Assembly: GCA_017937025.1 (NCBI GenBank)
Contig: JAGBEJ010000005.1
Span: 124,001 to 188,000 of the forward strand
Direction of reading: 5' to 3'
DNA from: Paludibacteraceae bacterium
Lineage (GTDB): Bacteria; Bacteroidota; Bacteroidia; Bacteroidales; Paludibacteraceae
DNA length: 64,000 bases
Shown piece by piece: positions 24,872 to 34,829 of the stretch (the stretch's first letter is position 1; every line of letters starts with the position of its first letter). A program made the translations under genes and the position numbers. The notes beneath the pieces are model-generated. The model worked only from the letters and a program-made list of their open reading frames with translations. It searched no databases and was not told the origin of the DNA.

Positions 24872-27280
24872 CTATAATGTTGGGTTAGAAGATTCTATAA
24901 ATGCATCAACCGACATATTTGATTCCAAACGGTCGGCTCGCAGAATATCATCCTTTATGTACTCGTTCAGTAGCGGCAGAATTTCGTATTGCCAGCGCAA
25001 GGCCAATTCGTCATCATCTTTTGCGAAGAAATAACTATGGCCCACCATTAAATCCTCAAAATCCATTTCAGTTTTGTGCTTTTCAATAAACAATTTAACT
25101 GCGTCGAACAAAACTGCGGCTTTTTCGGTTGAATGAGTCACAACCAAATCACGTTGCGATTGCAGTGTCGCAAAAGCGAACCGACGGCGCACTGCATAAT
25201 CAATGTTGCCCACGCTACGGTCGGTGGTGTTCATTGTGCCGATAATGTAAAGGTTTTCAGGCACTCCGAACGATTCTTTCGAATATGGCAGCGTGACTTT
25301 TATCGGGTGCTCACAACCCAGCCGTTTGTCTTTTTCAAGCAACGTTATCAACTCGCCGAAAATCCGCGAGACATTACCACGGTTGATTTCATCAATGATT
25401 AGAACGTAGTTTTGAAGATTTACAACACTTGAATTTGTATTTCCTGCATATTTATCTTCAAAATCCTTCATTTTCTTATACAACTCAAAGTAATACATTG
25501 CATTACCATGGTATACAGACTTACTTTCATAACGCGGCTTTACATCTTCATATGATTTTATTTTCCCTTCTTTGAAATTATTATAGTCGCGTAAAATTAT
25601 TTCCCATGTCAAACTTTGAGTTGGACCTCCGTCGGTTTTAGATAATTGTATTGACAATGGACTCCCGTCACTTCTCAATGTTATATTTCGAATTTTCATT
25701 TTGCTTTTAGAATACAAATCAACGAAGTCATTTTCATTCAATTGCGATTGTATTTCTTCACAAAATCCTTCAAAAACTTCACGAGTCCTTGTATCACTTT
25801 TTACTTGCTCTGGTGTTTTTTGGCTATCCTCAAAATTCAGTCTTGCTCTGTCAGCAATCTTCTTGAAAATACCATCTTTCACTTCGTATTTTATACTCGT
25901 TCCTTCTGTCACTGGCTTTATTCCTTCCACAAAATCCTCATAATCCATCGATTGGTGAAATGTACAGAAGCCAATGCGGCCTTCTTTCAGAAGTTCATCG
26001 TAGCGTTGCATAACTTCATCGTGCGATTCGGGAACAGACTCTCCACAAATGCTCAACGCCAAAGCCGCAGTGTTATAAGTTTTTCCAGTGCCAGGGGCGC
26101 CTTGAAGAATTATGTTTTTCTTGAGTTCAAGAAGTTTGGTGTATTGTTGGATTTCAGAATTCATAGTAAAAAGTGATTTTAATTTTTCAACATAATCAGT
26201 GTATTGTGTTATGTCTGTTAAGGTTTTTAGAACGGCATCGCCAGGGTGTTCCCATTCGCCTTTTATTTTCCAATCAACATCTCGCAAAGAATTGTAGAAT
26301 TCTCTATTTTCATCATAATAATAGTCAGAGGCAACGATGCCATAGCCCAAAATCTTTGATTTCCCTTGTTTGACAAAAACGACATCTCCAATGTTCATAT
26401 TATGAACAAAATCCCAAGTACAAGCCACACTATTCTTATGTGAACTATCTGTACCATATTCATCGTCCATTGCCGATTTTAGTTCTGATTTTTTTGAATA
26501 TTTAGATAAATCGCCAAGTTCTTCCCATCCAATAGCCATTATTCCACAACTATAGAAACTATTCCAATGTTGAGCTTTTTCGCCAGGTGCATATAACCAA
26601 TATCGAGTAGGCTTAGGTGCAATCCACGCATTATACGAAATCTCTGCAAACGACTTTTCTTTCAATTGCCCAGATTCCATTTTGTCCTTCAAATCTTGAA
26701 GTAATGCCTTATAAGAATCAACATCGTTTACATTTGCATCAACGCCAATGCTTTCTAAATAATCTCTATTTCGGCTATCTAATGCAATGTATTCATCGGC
26801 CTTGCACCAGAATAGTGGCATTGTGCATTCTGCTTTGCGAGTTTGAAACTTGTAATATTCAAACCAAGGAGAAATGTTGCCATTCATCATTTGCTCATAG
26901 GCCGACCAAAGCCTATCGCAACTGTCTTTGAGGTTATGCCAATTGTAAAAGAACATTCTGCTGTAATTCAACACTGGTATTCCATCAAAATCAGATGGAA
27001 CATTGGCGACAATATCGAACCTTTGTTTGATTTTTGTCAAAATCTTTATTCTGTTATTTGGCGAAAAACTACCTCGATTGAACATACCCATAAATGAAAA
27101 GGGGTCAATATCATCAATCTTCTGCTTTTTGTCCTCTAAATGCAGATAATCGGAAAATTCTCGTAGTCCATCTTCTGAAAAGATAAATTCGACGAGATCT
27201 TCTCTTTTGTCCTTATATTCAAGTAGTTTCTCTGCCAATTCTGTATAGAATGGTATCCACGAGAATGAAGTTCTACCCAT
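24872..27280 (-). CDS. mcrB: McrB, GTPase subunit of a McrBC system with EVE-like domain
   Basis: 802 residues. Residues 1-210 are of unknown fold. Residues about 225-345 (RYWLYAPGEKAQHW, IMAIGWEELGDLSKY, GDVVFVKQGKSKILGYG) look like an EVE/YTH-type modified-base reader. The AAA+ McrB motor follows: Walker A GAPGTGKT (394-401), Walker B LIIDEINRGNVSRIFGE, and the McrB signature MNTTDRSVGNIDYAVRRRF. McrB recognises modified DNA, assembles as a hexamer and translocates with McrC. It is the second gene of the operon, 56 bases after the 136-residue protein. A+T-rich compared with the pectate lyase region. Confidence 0.9.
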   Translation of the reverse strand: MGRTSFSWIPFYTELAEKLLEYKDKREDLVEFIFSEDGLREFSDYLHLEDKKQKIDDIDPFSFMGMFNRGSFSPNNRIKILTKIKQRFDIVANVPSDFDGIPVLNYSRMFFYNWHNLKDSCDRLWSAYEQMMNGNISPWFEYYKFQTRKAECTMPLFWCKADEYIALDSRNRDYLESIGVDANVNDVDSYKALLQDLKDKMESGQLKEKSFAEISYNAWIAPKPTRYWLYAPGEKAQHWNSFYSCGIMAIGWEELGDLSKYSKKSELKSAMDDEYGTDSSHKNSVACTWDFVHNMNIGDVVFVKQGKSKILGYGIVASDYYYDENREFYNSLRDVDWKIKGEWEHPGDAVLKTLTDITQYTDYVEKLKSLFTMNSEIQQYTKLLELKKNIILQGAPGTGKTYNTAALALSICGESVPESHDEVMQRYDELLKEGRIGFCTFHQSMDYEDFVEGIKPVTEGTSIKYEVKDGIFKKIADRARLNFEDSQKTPEQVKSDTRTREVFEGFCEEIQSQLNENDFVDLYSKSKMKIRNITLRSDGSPLSIQLSKTDGGPTQSLTWEIILRDYNNFKEGKIKSYEDVKPRYESKSVYHGNAMYYFELYKKMKDFEDKYAGNTNSSVVNLQNYVLIIDEINRGNVSRIFGELITLLEKDKRLGCEHPIKVTLPYSKESFGVPENLYIIGTMNTTDRSVGNIDYAVRRRFAFATLQSQRDLVVTHSTEKAAVLFDAVKLFIEKHKTEMDFEDLMVGHSYFFAKDDDELALRWQYEILPLLNEYIKDDILRADRLESNMSVDAFIESSNPTL

Positions 27281-27336
27281 AATGCTTATAAGCTAATTTT
27301 ACTTCTTATTATTTTTTCTCCATCCACAATTGGTCT

Positions 27337-27747
27337 TTATAGTGTTGCGTCTACAATAGAGAAAATATGTCCGAATTTGGGATATAAATGTTTTTCTGCA
27401 TGGTATATTACAAGCTCATCTTCATGATAATCGTTAGACATGTAAATGAGGTAATAGCCGCAATCGTAGCGTTTGTTAGATTGTTTTCTTTCTGCGTTAC
27501 GAAATAAGGATTCTATATATTTTGTTTCAGAAATTTTCATTCTTCCGAGTATAGAAAACGGATGCTTGTTTTCTGCCCATATTAAAGTTTCTTCCGTGGA
27601 ATTGTATAGAAATAGTAGTGAACCTTTGTTTCCATAAAGTGCTCCGCCATTGGCTCTTACATAAATAAAAAGGACGTTGGGGTTTTTTGATAATTGAGCA
27701 TATGGATTGGCGAGGTATATGTCATATTCGTATTTAGGTGCTTTCAT
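27337..27747 (-). CDS. Hypothetical protein heading the mcrBC operon
   Basis: 136 residues, no signal peptide or membrane segment. Features are a Tyr-rich N-terminus (KAPKYEYDIYLANPYAQ), LLFLYNSTEETLIWAENKHPF, and YDCGYYLIYMSNDYHEDELVIYHAEKHLYP. I do not recognise a family. It is on the same strand as mcrB, 56 bases upstream, shares its low G+C, and has a -7 box at 27777-27784. This suggests a fourth component or a regulator of the McrBC system, but that is inference only. Confidence 0.65.
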   Translation of the reverse strand: MKAPKYEYDIYLANPYAQLSKNPNVLFIYVRANGGALYGNKGSLLFLYNSTEETLIWAENKHPFSILGRMKISETKYIESLFRNAERKQSNKRYDCGYYLIYMSNDYHEDELVIYHAEKHLYPKFGHIFSIVDATL

Positions 27748-27776
27748 GACTTATTACCCTATTATTTCTTGTTTTA

Positions 27777-27784
27777 CAAATGTA
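27777..27784 (-). promoter_or_regulatory. -7 box of the mcrBC operon
   Basis: TACATTTG on the minus strand, 29 bases before the 136-residue gene's ATG. The -33 element is unclear (TTTATAG at about the expected distance). Confidence 0.5.
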
Positions 27785-27832
27785 TGAATTTACTAACTAT
27801 AAAGCACTTAACAAAATCCGTTTCTTTCTCTC

Positions 27833-29533
27833 TCACCTCTTCGCGAACTTGAGCGACTTGGTGAAGTTGCCGAAGTCCGCCACAGACACGTAGTTGCCGG
27901 AAGGAATATGGCTGAATGACAGCGGACTGCGCCCTTTCTCCATCAGCGTGCTGCCGGGCGTGTATATGCTTATGCTCTTCGCGCCGTCGGCTATGATGCT
28001 TTCGCCGTCTATTCTGATGTAGTCGCCGCAGTCGTCGGCTGTGCTGTTGTCGGCTTTGGTGGTGTAGCCCTTGCTCTCGTCGGTCGATATTGTCGCGGTG
28101 CGTTCCATCACGTCCTCCACGAGCGAGTTGATGTAAACCTCCAGATTCGTGTATCCCTCTGTGCTGAGGTTGGTGCCGTTGCAGTCTGACGCGTCGTTGG
28201 GGTTCAGTCCGTTGGCTGTCTCCCATGCGTCCGGCATGCCGTCGCGGTCGGTGTCGGCAGGCGCGGCTGTCGAATTGTATTCAGGATAGCCGCCCACGTC
28301 GTTTGGACTGTCGATTATGCCTAATCCGCCAAGCTTGCTGCCGGTGTAGGTGTAGCTTCCCTCGCGCGCCTCTCTTGCCAATCGCGCGTCTACGGCGTCG
28401 CGGCTGAGCGATGCTCCGGCGTAGCCCAGTACGCTGTTGCAGGCGTCGGCCGCGCTTTCGGTGCTTACGCTCGCCATGTCATATTCGGTCGTGCTTTTTA
28501 TCAGCTCTTTGGTCATCTCGCTGTTGTTTCTTGCGTCTATGTCTATGCCGCTCCAGTCCCAGTCGGCACCTTTGCCGTCCATGTAGTTGCCGCTGACGTA
28601 GAATGTGCCGTACACGCCTTTAGGCTGTGCGTTGGTGCCGTCGTCGGCCGATGGCGCGAAGATTCTGTACTTTATGCCGCTCTTGGTGGCAGGTCCGGAC
28701 TTGTAGTAGTTGTTCACGAAGTTGTAGCTGCCGCCCTCGCCGGCGTATCCGCTGTTGGTCGAGCCCCAGTTGTAGAACACGTTGTTCCTTATGTCCACTT
28801 TCTCGAGGTCTGGGCGGTTTGTGTATCTCGAACCGCACATTCTCGGGTTGCGGCTGTCGTTGTGTATTATCAGGTTGTGGTGGAATGTCGCGCCCTGTCC
28901 GCCCCAGATGCCGCCGTAGCCGTGGTTGCCTTTTGGGTGAATCGAACCGCGCAGGCTCTCGCCTATGATGCACCACTGCATTGTGAAGTTCGTGTTGCCG
29001 TAGAACGACGCGGCCTCGTCGGTGCACCAGCTCATCGAGCAGTGGTCTATGATTATGTTTTTGTGGTCTCTGCCCCAGGTCGCGTCGCGGTCTATGTAGT
29101 ATCCTTCCTCGGTCATGTTGCCGGTCTTGCCGTAGTCGGGGCGGTCGGTGCCGAGGCGGAATCTCATGAAGCGGATTATCACGTTGTCTGCATTCACCTG
29201 CACGTCGTAGTTCTTCACGCAGATGCCGTCGCCTGGCGCAGTCTGTCCGGCTATGGTCACGTCGCCGTTGGATATGAGCAGCTTGCTCTCCAGCTCTATC
29301 TTGCCGGAAACGTCAAATACGATTGTCCTCGCTCCGCTTGCTTGGATAGCCGCTCTCAGCGAGCCTTCGCCGGAGTCGTTCAGGTTGGTCACATGTATCA
29401 CTTTGCCGCCACGTCCGCCTGTCACGTCCTGTCCGTATCCCTCGGCGCCTGGGAATGCCTTTGGCGCGGCCATGCAGATGCTGCCGCATAATGCGGCTGT
29501 AGCCAATGCGGCTAATTTGCTTTTATGTCTCAT
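27833..29533 (-). CDS. Secreted pectate lyase-like polysaccharide lyase (PL1-like)
   Basis: 566 residues. Signal peptide about 1-22 (CMAAPKAF). [46 protein letters not shown] and [20 protein letters not shown] are the parallel beta-helix motifs of Bacteroidota pectate lyases. About residues 425-450 ([21 protein letters not shown]) is a calcium-binding thrombospondin-3-like loop. The last ~75 residues ([28 protein letters not shown]) resemble a type A T9SS tail. Such enzymes cleave pectin/polygalacturonate by beta-elimination at the surface or outside. No SusC/D pair is adjacent. It has its own full promoter. Confidence 0.82.
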   Translation of the reverse strand: MRHKSKLAALATAALCGSICMAAPKAFPGAEGYGQDVTGGRGGKVIHVTNLNDSGEGSLRAAIQASGARTIVFDVSGKIELESKLLISNGDVTIAGQTAPGDGICVKNYDVQVNADNVIIRFMRFRLGTDRPDYGKTGNMTEEGYYIDRDATWGRDHKNIIIDHCSMSWCTDEAASFYGNTNFTMQWCIIGESLRGSIHPKGNHGYGGIWGGQGATFHHNLIIHNDSRNPRMCGSRYTNRPDLEKVDIRNNVFYNWGSTNSGYAGEGGSYNFVNNYYKSGPATKSGIKYRIFAPSADDGTNAQPKGVYGTFYVSGNYMDGKGADWDWSGIDIDARNNSEMTKELIKSTTEYDMASVSTESAADACNSVLGYAGASLSRDAVDARLAREAREGSYTYTGSKLGGLGIIDSPNDVGGYPEYNSTAAPADTDRDGMPDAWETANGLNPNDASDCNGTNLSTEGYTNLEVYINSLVEDVMERTATISTDESKGYTTKADNSTADDCGDYIRIDGESIIADGAKSISIYTPGSTLMEKGRSPLSFSHIPSGNYVSVADFGNFTKSLKFAKR

Positions 29534-29569
29534 TTTTTATTCGTTTTGATTCTTTTATAAGCAAATGAA

Positions 29570-29604
29570 CAAAAATAAATTTTATGTCCTCTCTTTTTTG
29601 CAAA
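29570..29604 (-). promoter_or_regulatory. Promoter of the pectate lyase gene
   Basis: TTTG (29601-29604 on the minus strand), a 23-base spacer, TATTTTTG (29570-29577). Leader about 30 bases. Confidence 0.6.
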
Positions 29605-29656
29605 GTTTGTGATTGCCATCGTCATTGTTAGTGTACTTTTTTCTGTGTTTATGCCT

Positions 29657-29664
29657 TATCTTTG
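29657..29664 (+). promoter_or_regulatory. -7 box of uvrA
   Basis: TATCTTTG, 26 bases before the uvrA ATG; a T-rich stretch (29637-29642) stands at the -33 position. Confidence 0.55.
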
Positions 29665-29690
29665 TTGTTTGACTAAAGCATTCTCACTTT

Positions 29691-32540
29691 ATGGCAGCAA
29701 AGAAGAAGACTCCTGAAATCATCTCCGGCAGTTCGGGGAACATAATTCTCAAAGGCGTTTCGGTCCATAATCTCAAGCATATCGATGTGGAAATCCCTCG
29801 TGGCAAGTTCGTTGTCATAACGGGACTTTCGGGCAGCGGCAAGTCGTCGCTTGCGTTCGACACTCTTTACGCCGAAGGGCAGCGCCGCTATGTGGAGAGC
29901 CTTTCCGCTTATGCGCGCCAGTTCCTCGGCAGCATGGCCAAACCGGAGGTCGATTTCATAAAAGGCATACCGCCTGCCATAGCCATAGAGCAGAAGGTGA
30001 ACACACGCAACCCTCGCTCCACTGTCGGCACCAGCACTGAGATTTACGATTATATGAAACTGCTGTTCGCTCGCGTCGGCAAGACGATTTCGCCGGTGTC
30101 GGGCGAGGAGGTCAGGAAGCATACTAAGGACGATGTCATAAAGTACATTCTCAGTTTTCCCGAGAATACCAAGCTTATGCTTCTGGCGCCTGTCGTGACG
30201 CTGGAAGGACGAACGCTCTCGCAGCAGCTCGAAGTGCTCTCGCAGCAGGGCTACAGCCGTGTGGCGGTGGGCGAAGGCGTGTTCAAGATAAGCGAGGTGC
30301 TGGAGAACGGCGAGGATTATGTGGAGAAGAACAAGAAAAACATGCTGCTGGTGGTTGACCGCCTTTCGGTCAATCCGGAACCTGCTTCCGTGAGCCGTAT
30401 GACCGACTCCATCGAGGGCGCGTTCTACGATGGCAAGGACACTTGTGTGGTGTGGATGTATATCGACGGCGGCATTAAGAAAAAGACATTCTCTGCGCGT
30501 TTCGAGGCGGACGGCATGACATTCCAGACGCCCAACGAGCAGATGTTCAACTTCAATAATCCGATAGGCGCTTGCCCTGAGTGCCAGGGCTTCGGCAAGG
30601 TCGTGGGCATCGACGAGAACATCGTTGTGCCTAACAAGTCGCTATCGGTGTTCGACGACGCTGTGGCATGCTGGCGCGGCGAGGTGATGGGCGAGTGGAA
30701 AAACGAGGTAATAATGTCTGCCGAGAAGTCGGGATTCCCTATTCACAGGCCATACTTCAAACTCACCGACGAGGAGCGCAGGATGCTTTGGGACGGCACG
30801 CCGTATTTCCATGGCATCAACGACTTCTTCAAATTCGTGCAGAACAACCAGTACAAGATACAGTACCGTGTGATGCTGGCGCGCTACCGTGGCAAGACGG
30901 TGTGTCCTGTCTGCGGCGGCACACGACTGAGGAAGGAGGCTTCGTACGTAAAGGTGGGCGGACGTTCCATAACGGAGCTTGTCTCGTTGCCAGTGACGGA
31001 GCTGAAGGAGTTCTTCGCGTCGCTCAAACTGTCTAAGTCCGAAGCCGAGACAGCCAAAAGGCTTCTCGTCGAAATAAATAACCGTCTGCAGTTCCTCATT
31101 GACGTGGGACTCGGCTACCTGACTCTCGACCGGTTGAGCAATTCGCTTTCGGGCGGCGAGAGCCAGCGTATCAACCTCGCGACATCGCTTGGCAGCAGCC
31201 TTGTGGGCTCGTTGTACATACTTGACGAGCCGAGCATCGGACTGCATCCGCGCGACACAGGCCGCCTTATCAAGGTGCTTCGTCAGCTGCAGCAGCTGGG
31301 CAACACTGTTGTTGTCGTGGAGCACGACGAGGAGATAATGCGTGCGGCCGACTACATAATAGACATCGGTCCGTTTGCTGGACGAAACGGCGGTCAGGTG
31401 GTATATGCCGGCAACATGTCCGACATCACGCCTATGAAGGCGGCTGCCTCACAGTCGTTCACGCTGAAGTATCTGACAGGCCAGGAGAAAGTGGAAACGC
31501 CTAAGAGCCGTCGCCGCTGGAGCAATTATATCGAGGTGAAAGGCGCATGCGAGAACAACCTCAAGTGCGTTGACGTGAAATTCCCACTAAATGTGCTGAC
31601 GGTCGTGACAGGAGTGAGCGGCAGCGGCAAGTCGTCGCTTGTGTGCGATGAGTTCTACAACGCCCTGAAGCGTTACTACGGCGGTGTGGTGGACCGCCCT
31701 GTGGCTTCCGGCACACTGAGCGGCAGCATGCGCCTTGCGAGCGATGTGGAGTTCGTTGACCAGAACCCGATAGGACACTCGTCGCGTTCAAATCCGGTGA
31801 CGTATCTCAAGGCATACGACGAGATAAGAAAACTTTTCGCCGAGCAGCAGCTGTCCAAGCAGATGAACTTCACGGCGGCTCATTTCTCGTTCAATGTGGA
31901 CGGCGGACGCTGCGAGGAATGTCAGGGCGAGGGCACTGTGACTATCGAGATGCAGTTCATGGCGGACCTTGTGCTGCCGTGCGAAAGCTGCCACGGCCAG
32001 CGTTTCAGACCAGAGATACTTGAGGTCAAGTACCGTGACAAGAATATATACGATGTGCTCGAGATGACTGTCAACCAGGCTATAGAGTTCTTCAGCGAGG
32101 ACCTCGGCAATCCGATTTGCCGCAAGATTGTGCAGAAACTGCGTCCGCTGCAGGATGTCGGTATCGGCTACATTAAGCTTGGGCAGAGCAGCAGCACGCT
32201 TTCGGGCGGCGAGAGCCAGCGCGTCAAGCTTGCCTACTTCATTTCCAGCGAGGGCAAGGACTCGACAGTGTTCATATTCGACGAGCCTACCACGGGCCTT
32301 CACGTCCACGATGTCAAGACGCTGATGAAAGCCTTCGACTGCTTGCTGGAGAAGGGGCATACGGTCATCGTCATAGAGCATAACCTTGATGTGATAAAAT
32401 GCGCCGACCACATAATAGACATGGGTCCGGAAGGCGGCAAAGAGGGCGGAAATGTCGTGTTCGAAGGCACGCCGGAGGATTTGCTCAAGTGCAAGGAGTC
32501 GTACACGGCGCGGTTTCTTAAAGACAAAATGTCGGAGTGA
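29691..32540 (+). CDS. uvrA: Excinuclease ABC subunit A
   Basis: 949 residues, the usual size. Two ABC ATPase halves: GLSGSGKSS (about 45-53) and GVSGSGKSS (about 642-650); two signature segments LSGGESQR; Walker B LYILDEPSIGLHPRD and FIFDEPTTGLH. Zinc-type cysteine pairs are present as CPECQGFGK, CPVCGGTR, CEECQGEG and CESCHG. UvrA scans DNA for bulky lesions and loads UvrB in nucleotide excision repair. Single-gene transcript with its own promoter box and a downstream bidirectional terminator. Confidence 0.97.
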   Translation: MAAKKKTPEIISGSSGNIILKGVSVHNLKHIDVEIPRGKFVVITGLSGSGKSSLAFDTLYAEGQRRYVESLSAYARQFLGSMAKPEVDFIKGIPPAIAIEQKVNTRNPRSTVGTSTEIYDYMKLLFARVGKTISPVSGEEVRKHTKDDVIKYILSFPENTKLMLLAPVVTLEGRTLSQQLEVLSQQGYSRVAVGEGVFKISEVLENGEDYVEKNKKNMLLVVDRLSVNPEPASVSRMTDSIEGAFYDGKDTCVVWMYIDGGIKKKTFSARFEADGMTFQTPNEQMFNFNNPIGACPECQGFGKVVGIDENIVVPNKSLSVFDDAVACWRGEVMGEWKNEVIMSAEKSGFPIHRPYFKLTDEERRMLWDGTPYFHGINDFFKFVQNNQYKIQYRVMLARYRGKTVCPVCGGTRLRKEASYVKVGGRSITELVSLPVTELKEFFASLKLSKSEAETAKRLLVEINNRLQFLIDVGLGYLTLDRLSNSLSGGESQRINLATSLGSSLVGSLYILDEPSIGLHPRDTGRLIKVLRQLQQLGNTVVVVEHDEEIMRAADYIIDIGPFAGRNGGQVVYAGNMSDITPMKAAASQSFTLKYLTGQEKVETPKSRRRWSNYIEVKGACENNLKCVDVKFPLNVLTVVTGVSGSGKSSLVCDEFYNALKRYYGGVVDRPVASGTLSGSMRLASDVEFVDQNPIGHSSRSNPVTYLKAYDEIRKLFAEQQLSKQMNFTAAHFSFNVDGGRCEECQGEGTVTIEMQFMADLVLPCESCHGQRFRPEILEVKYRDKNIYDVLEMTVNQAIEFFSEDLGNPICRKIVQKLRPLQDVGIGYIKLGQSSSTLSGGESQRVKLAYFISSEGKDSTVFIFDEPTTGLHVHDVKTLMKAFDCLLEKGHTVIVIEHNLDVIKCADHIIDMGPEGGKEGGNVVFEGTPEDLLKCKESYTARFLKDKMSE

Positions 32541-32561
32541 TTCCGAGTGAATGATATGCAA

Positions 32562-32594
32562 AAAAATAAGCGTCTTGAAAAAGGCGCTTATTTC
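32562..32594. terminator. Bidirectional terminator between uvrA and the acyltransferase gene
   Basis: AAATAAGCG-TCTT and AAGG-CGCTTATTT form the stem around a GAAA loop; A-rich before and T-rich after. Confidence 0.82.
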
Positions 32595-32604
32595 GTTTCT
32601 GTGC

Positions 32605-33603
32605 TTATTTCTTTATCAGAGGGTGGGCTGCATCTTCCACGATGTTGTTCTCCTCTCTGTATGTCTTGTCTTTCAGGAATGAGTCAACGTGTCTTGACCA
32701 TCTTCCCTTGTCTATCTCGGATACTGTCACCATCATTCCGGTGTCGAGGATGTCGCCGAACTCGCGGTTCACTCCTGTGCCGAACACCTTCATCTGGTTG
32801 GACAGCTTGAAGTAGCTGCTGATCAGCGGAGGAATGTTTGTGCCTCTTGTGCGCACGAACTTTATCAAGGCGTTGAACTTGCCTTCCAGTGTCTCCTCGG
32901 CGTTGAATACGTCCTCTATCTCCTTGTCCACCTTAGTGTTCTTGTCGAAGAACACGTCCTTGCCTATCATCAGTCCCTTAGGGTCTGCGCAGCAGTGGTT
33001 CAGGAAGTAGAATATGGCGTTTCTTGCCACTTCGTCGTAATTCTGGTAAACAGTTATCTTGCCTATTACATATCTGATTTCAGGCTCGAAGTAGTTGAGC
33101 ACGAGCAGTCCGTCCCACAGGTTGTCAAAGGCGAAAATGCTCTTCGCGCCCATCTTCGACGACTGGTAGTCCGGGTGAATGAATGCGCGGCCGAGGTCTA
33201 TTGTGTATGGCGCGTAGTCCTTCATGAACTCGTCGGAGAATCTGAACATGTGCTCAGTGACGATTTTTGGCTGGCCGTCTGGCAGTGTCTCCCAGTCCTG
33301 TCCGTGCAGGTATCTGTATCCGCCGGTTATCTCCTGCGCTTCAGGGTCCCAAACGATAAGCTGCTTGTAAGGCTTGTCCATGTAGTCGAACTCATCGACG
33401 TCGATTTCCTCGCCGCTGCCGCCGCCGCCAAGACGGAACGACCATTCTCTGAGTCTTCCTATCTCCTTCATTACGTTAGGGGAGTCCTTGGCTGTTATTA
33501 TGTAAATCTGATTGCCGCCTTTGTTTGTGTTGCGAATGAACTTTTTGGAATCAAGTTCTTCTAACAGAAGGTTTCTGTCAACAGGAGCGATAATGTTCTT
33601 CAT
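32605..33603 (-). CDS. GNAT-type acyltransferase (GlsB/OlsB-like, 'hemolysin' family)
   Basis: 332 residues from the ATG at 33603; an in-frame ATG at 33636 adds 11 Lys-rich residues and is less likely given the promoter position. Motifs GGYRYLHGQDW, TEHMFRFSDEFM, TIDLGRAFIHPDYQSS and a final GTNIPPLISSYFKLS fit the large GNAT-like acyltransferases of Bacteroidota, which include the N-acyltransferase GlsB of glycine-lipid synthesis. The acyl acceptor cannot be told from sequence, and no GlsA partner lies next to it. Single gene with its own promoter. Confidence 0.7.
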   Translation of the reverse strand: MKNIIAPVDRNLLLEELDSKKFIRNTNKGGNQIYIITAKDSPNVMKEIGRLREWSFRLGGGGSGEEIDVDEFDYMDKPYKQLIVWDPEAQEITGGYRYLHGQDWETLPDGQPKIVTEHMFRFSDEFMKDYAPYTIDLGRAFIHPDYQSSKMGAKSIFAFDNLWDGLLVLNYFEPEIRYVIGKITVYQNYDEVARNAIFYFLNHCCADPKGLMIGKDVFFDKNTKVDKEIEDVFNAEETLEGKFNALIKFVRTRGTNIPPLISSYFKLSNQMKVFGTGVNREFGDILDTGMMVTVSEIDKGRWSRHVDSFLKDKTYREENNIVEDAAHPLIKK

Positions 33604-33653
33604 GTTTGTTTTCTTTTTAAAGCGCGAAATCCGCACTCTAATTGAATTTTGCG

Positions 33654-33661
33654 CAAAAATA
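33654..33661 (-). promoter_or_regulatory. -7 box of the GNAT-type acyltransferase gene
   Basis: TATTTTTG on the minus strand, 50 bases before the start. It directly follows the T tract of the upstream gene's terminator. Confidence 0.5.
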
Positions 33662-33663
33662 AG

Positions 33664-33694
33664 AAAAAAAGCATATCGCCGATATGCTTTTTAC
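33664..33694 (-). terminator. Terminator of the amidohydrolase-DUF5686-lipid kinase operon
   Basis: On the minus strand AAAAGCATATC and GATATGCTTTT pair around a 3-base loop, followed by TTTCTT. Confidence 0.8.
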
Positions 33695-33716
33695 TTTAAT
33701 TCACTGATTGCAAGAA

Positions 33717-34805
33717 CTATTTGTTTTTGCTTTTCTTGGTGAAGAATGAGGCGAGCAGGTCTTTGGCGCTGCTTCTCAGCTCGTAATTCAGGTTGTTCAC
33801 TTCTTCCACCTTCTCTTTCAGCGTCTCTGTGAAGTTCTCGTTTGTCTTGCGTATCTTGGCGTTTATGTCGTCTATGTCCACATCGAATATTCTTGGGGAA
33901 TACGGCTTGTAGTCGGCGTCCACGAGTATGTTCAGCAGGCCTTTGGTTATCGACACTTCGAGCGGCAGCTGCTTTCTTATCGGTTCGCCGTCGCAGTGGA
34001 AACGGTCGTCGCTTATGGAGAGTATCTTGACGCTCTCCACTTCCTTGGTCTCGACGAACAGTTCCAGCTTATCGAGGTATCCTCCCATAAGGGCGACGCC
34101 TAACGTGCCAGCCAGCACGAGAGGGAACGGCTTCACCTTTATGAGTCTGAGCTTGCCGTCGGTCAGGTCGGCTGACGGCGATATGATGGCGTTGTTGCCA
34201 TACTGGTTGGCGTTGGCTATGCACAGCGAGAAGTACTTGCCCTTCTCCCTTTTGCCGTCTATCTCTAGCTCCGCCTCCACAGGCTTGTAGTTGAATATCT
34301 CCTTGATGATGTGGTGCACGTACTGCTGACGGCCTCTTTTCTTGTTGCCTGTCTTGTCAAAAAGGAAGGCGATGCACGCCTCGAATCCGAATCCGGCGGT
34401 GCAGAAGTATTTGCGGTCGCCGAAGTTGCCGTTGTCTATCTTTATGGTGTGTCCCTTGAGCAGATACTCGGCTTGGAGCATCTTCTGCGTAGGCACTCTG
34501 AGCATGCGCGCCAGTCCGTTGCCCGAGCCTCTCGGTATTATGGCTATCGGTGTGCTCTTGCCCACAAGCGATGAGGCTATCTCGTTGAATGTGCCGTCGC
34601 CGCCCACGGACACAATTATGCCGTCGTCCTTTATCTCGTCGGCGAGTTTGGCTGCGTATGGCTCAGCCTCGCCTCTGGCTTGCAGCACGTGCATGTGTGT
34701 CTCCACGTCGGCCTTCTTGTGCAGCAGCTTGATGATGTCTTCTGCGTATTTGACGTTGTTGGCGTGTCCCGATATTGGGTTCACTATGAAATAAAACTTC
34801 TTCAT
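33717..34805 (-). CDS. Diacylglycerol/lipid kinase (YegS/DagK catalytic family)
   Basis: 362 residues. FIVNPISGHANN (5-16), SVGGDGTFNEIAS and IPRGSGNGLARML are the nucleotide-binding motifs; the second domain has GFGFEACIAFLFD and FHCDGEP. The family phosphorylates diacylglycerol, ceramide or related lipids at the membrane. A C-terminal extension of about 65 residues (IDDINAKIRKTNENFTETLK onward) is predicted coiled coil and is longer than in YegS. Third gene of an operon, 24 bases after the DUF5686 gene. Confidence 0.88.
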   Translation of the reverse strand: MKKFYFIVNPISGHANNVKYAEDIIKLLHKKADVETHMHVLQARGEAEPYAAKLADEIKDDGIIVSVGGDGTFNEIASSLVGKSTPIAIIPRGSGNGLARMLRVPTQKMLQAEYLLKGHTIKIDNGNFGDRKYFCTAGFGFEACIAFLFDKTGNKKRGRQQYVHHIIKEIFNYKPVEAELEIDGKREKGKYFSLCIANANQYGNNAIISPSADLTDGKLRLIKVKPFPLVLAGTLGVALMGGYLDKLELFVETKEVESVKILSISDDRFHCDGEPIRKQLPLEVSITKGLLNILVDADYKPYSPRIFDVDIDDINAKIRKTNENFTETLKEKVEEVNNLNYELRSSAKDLLASFFTKKSKNK

Positions 34806-34829
34806 ATCTTGATTGATGTTTCTTCTTTG

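Noticed and set aside
28620-29491. Long frames opposite the pectate lyase gene
   Set aside because: Arg- and Cys-rich or Val-rich antisense translations of a G+C-rich coding region without any family motif.
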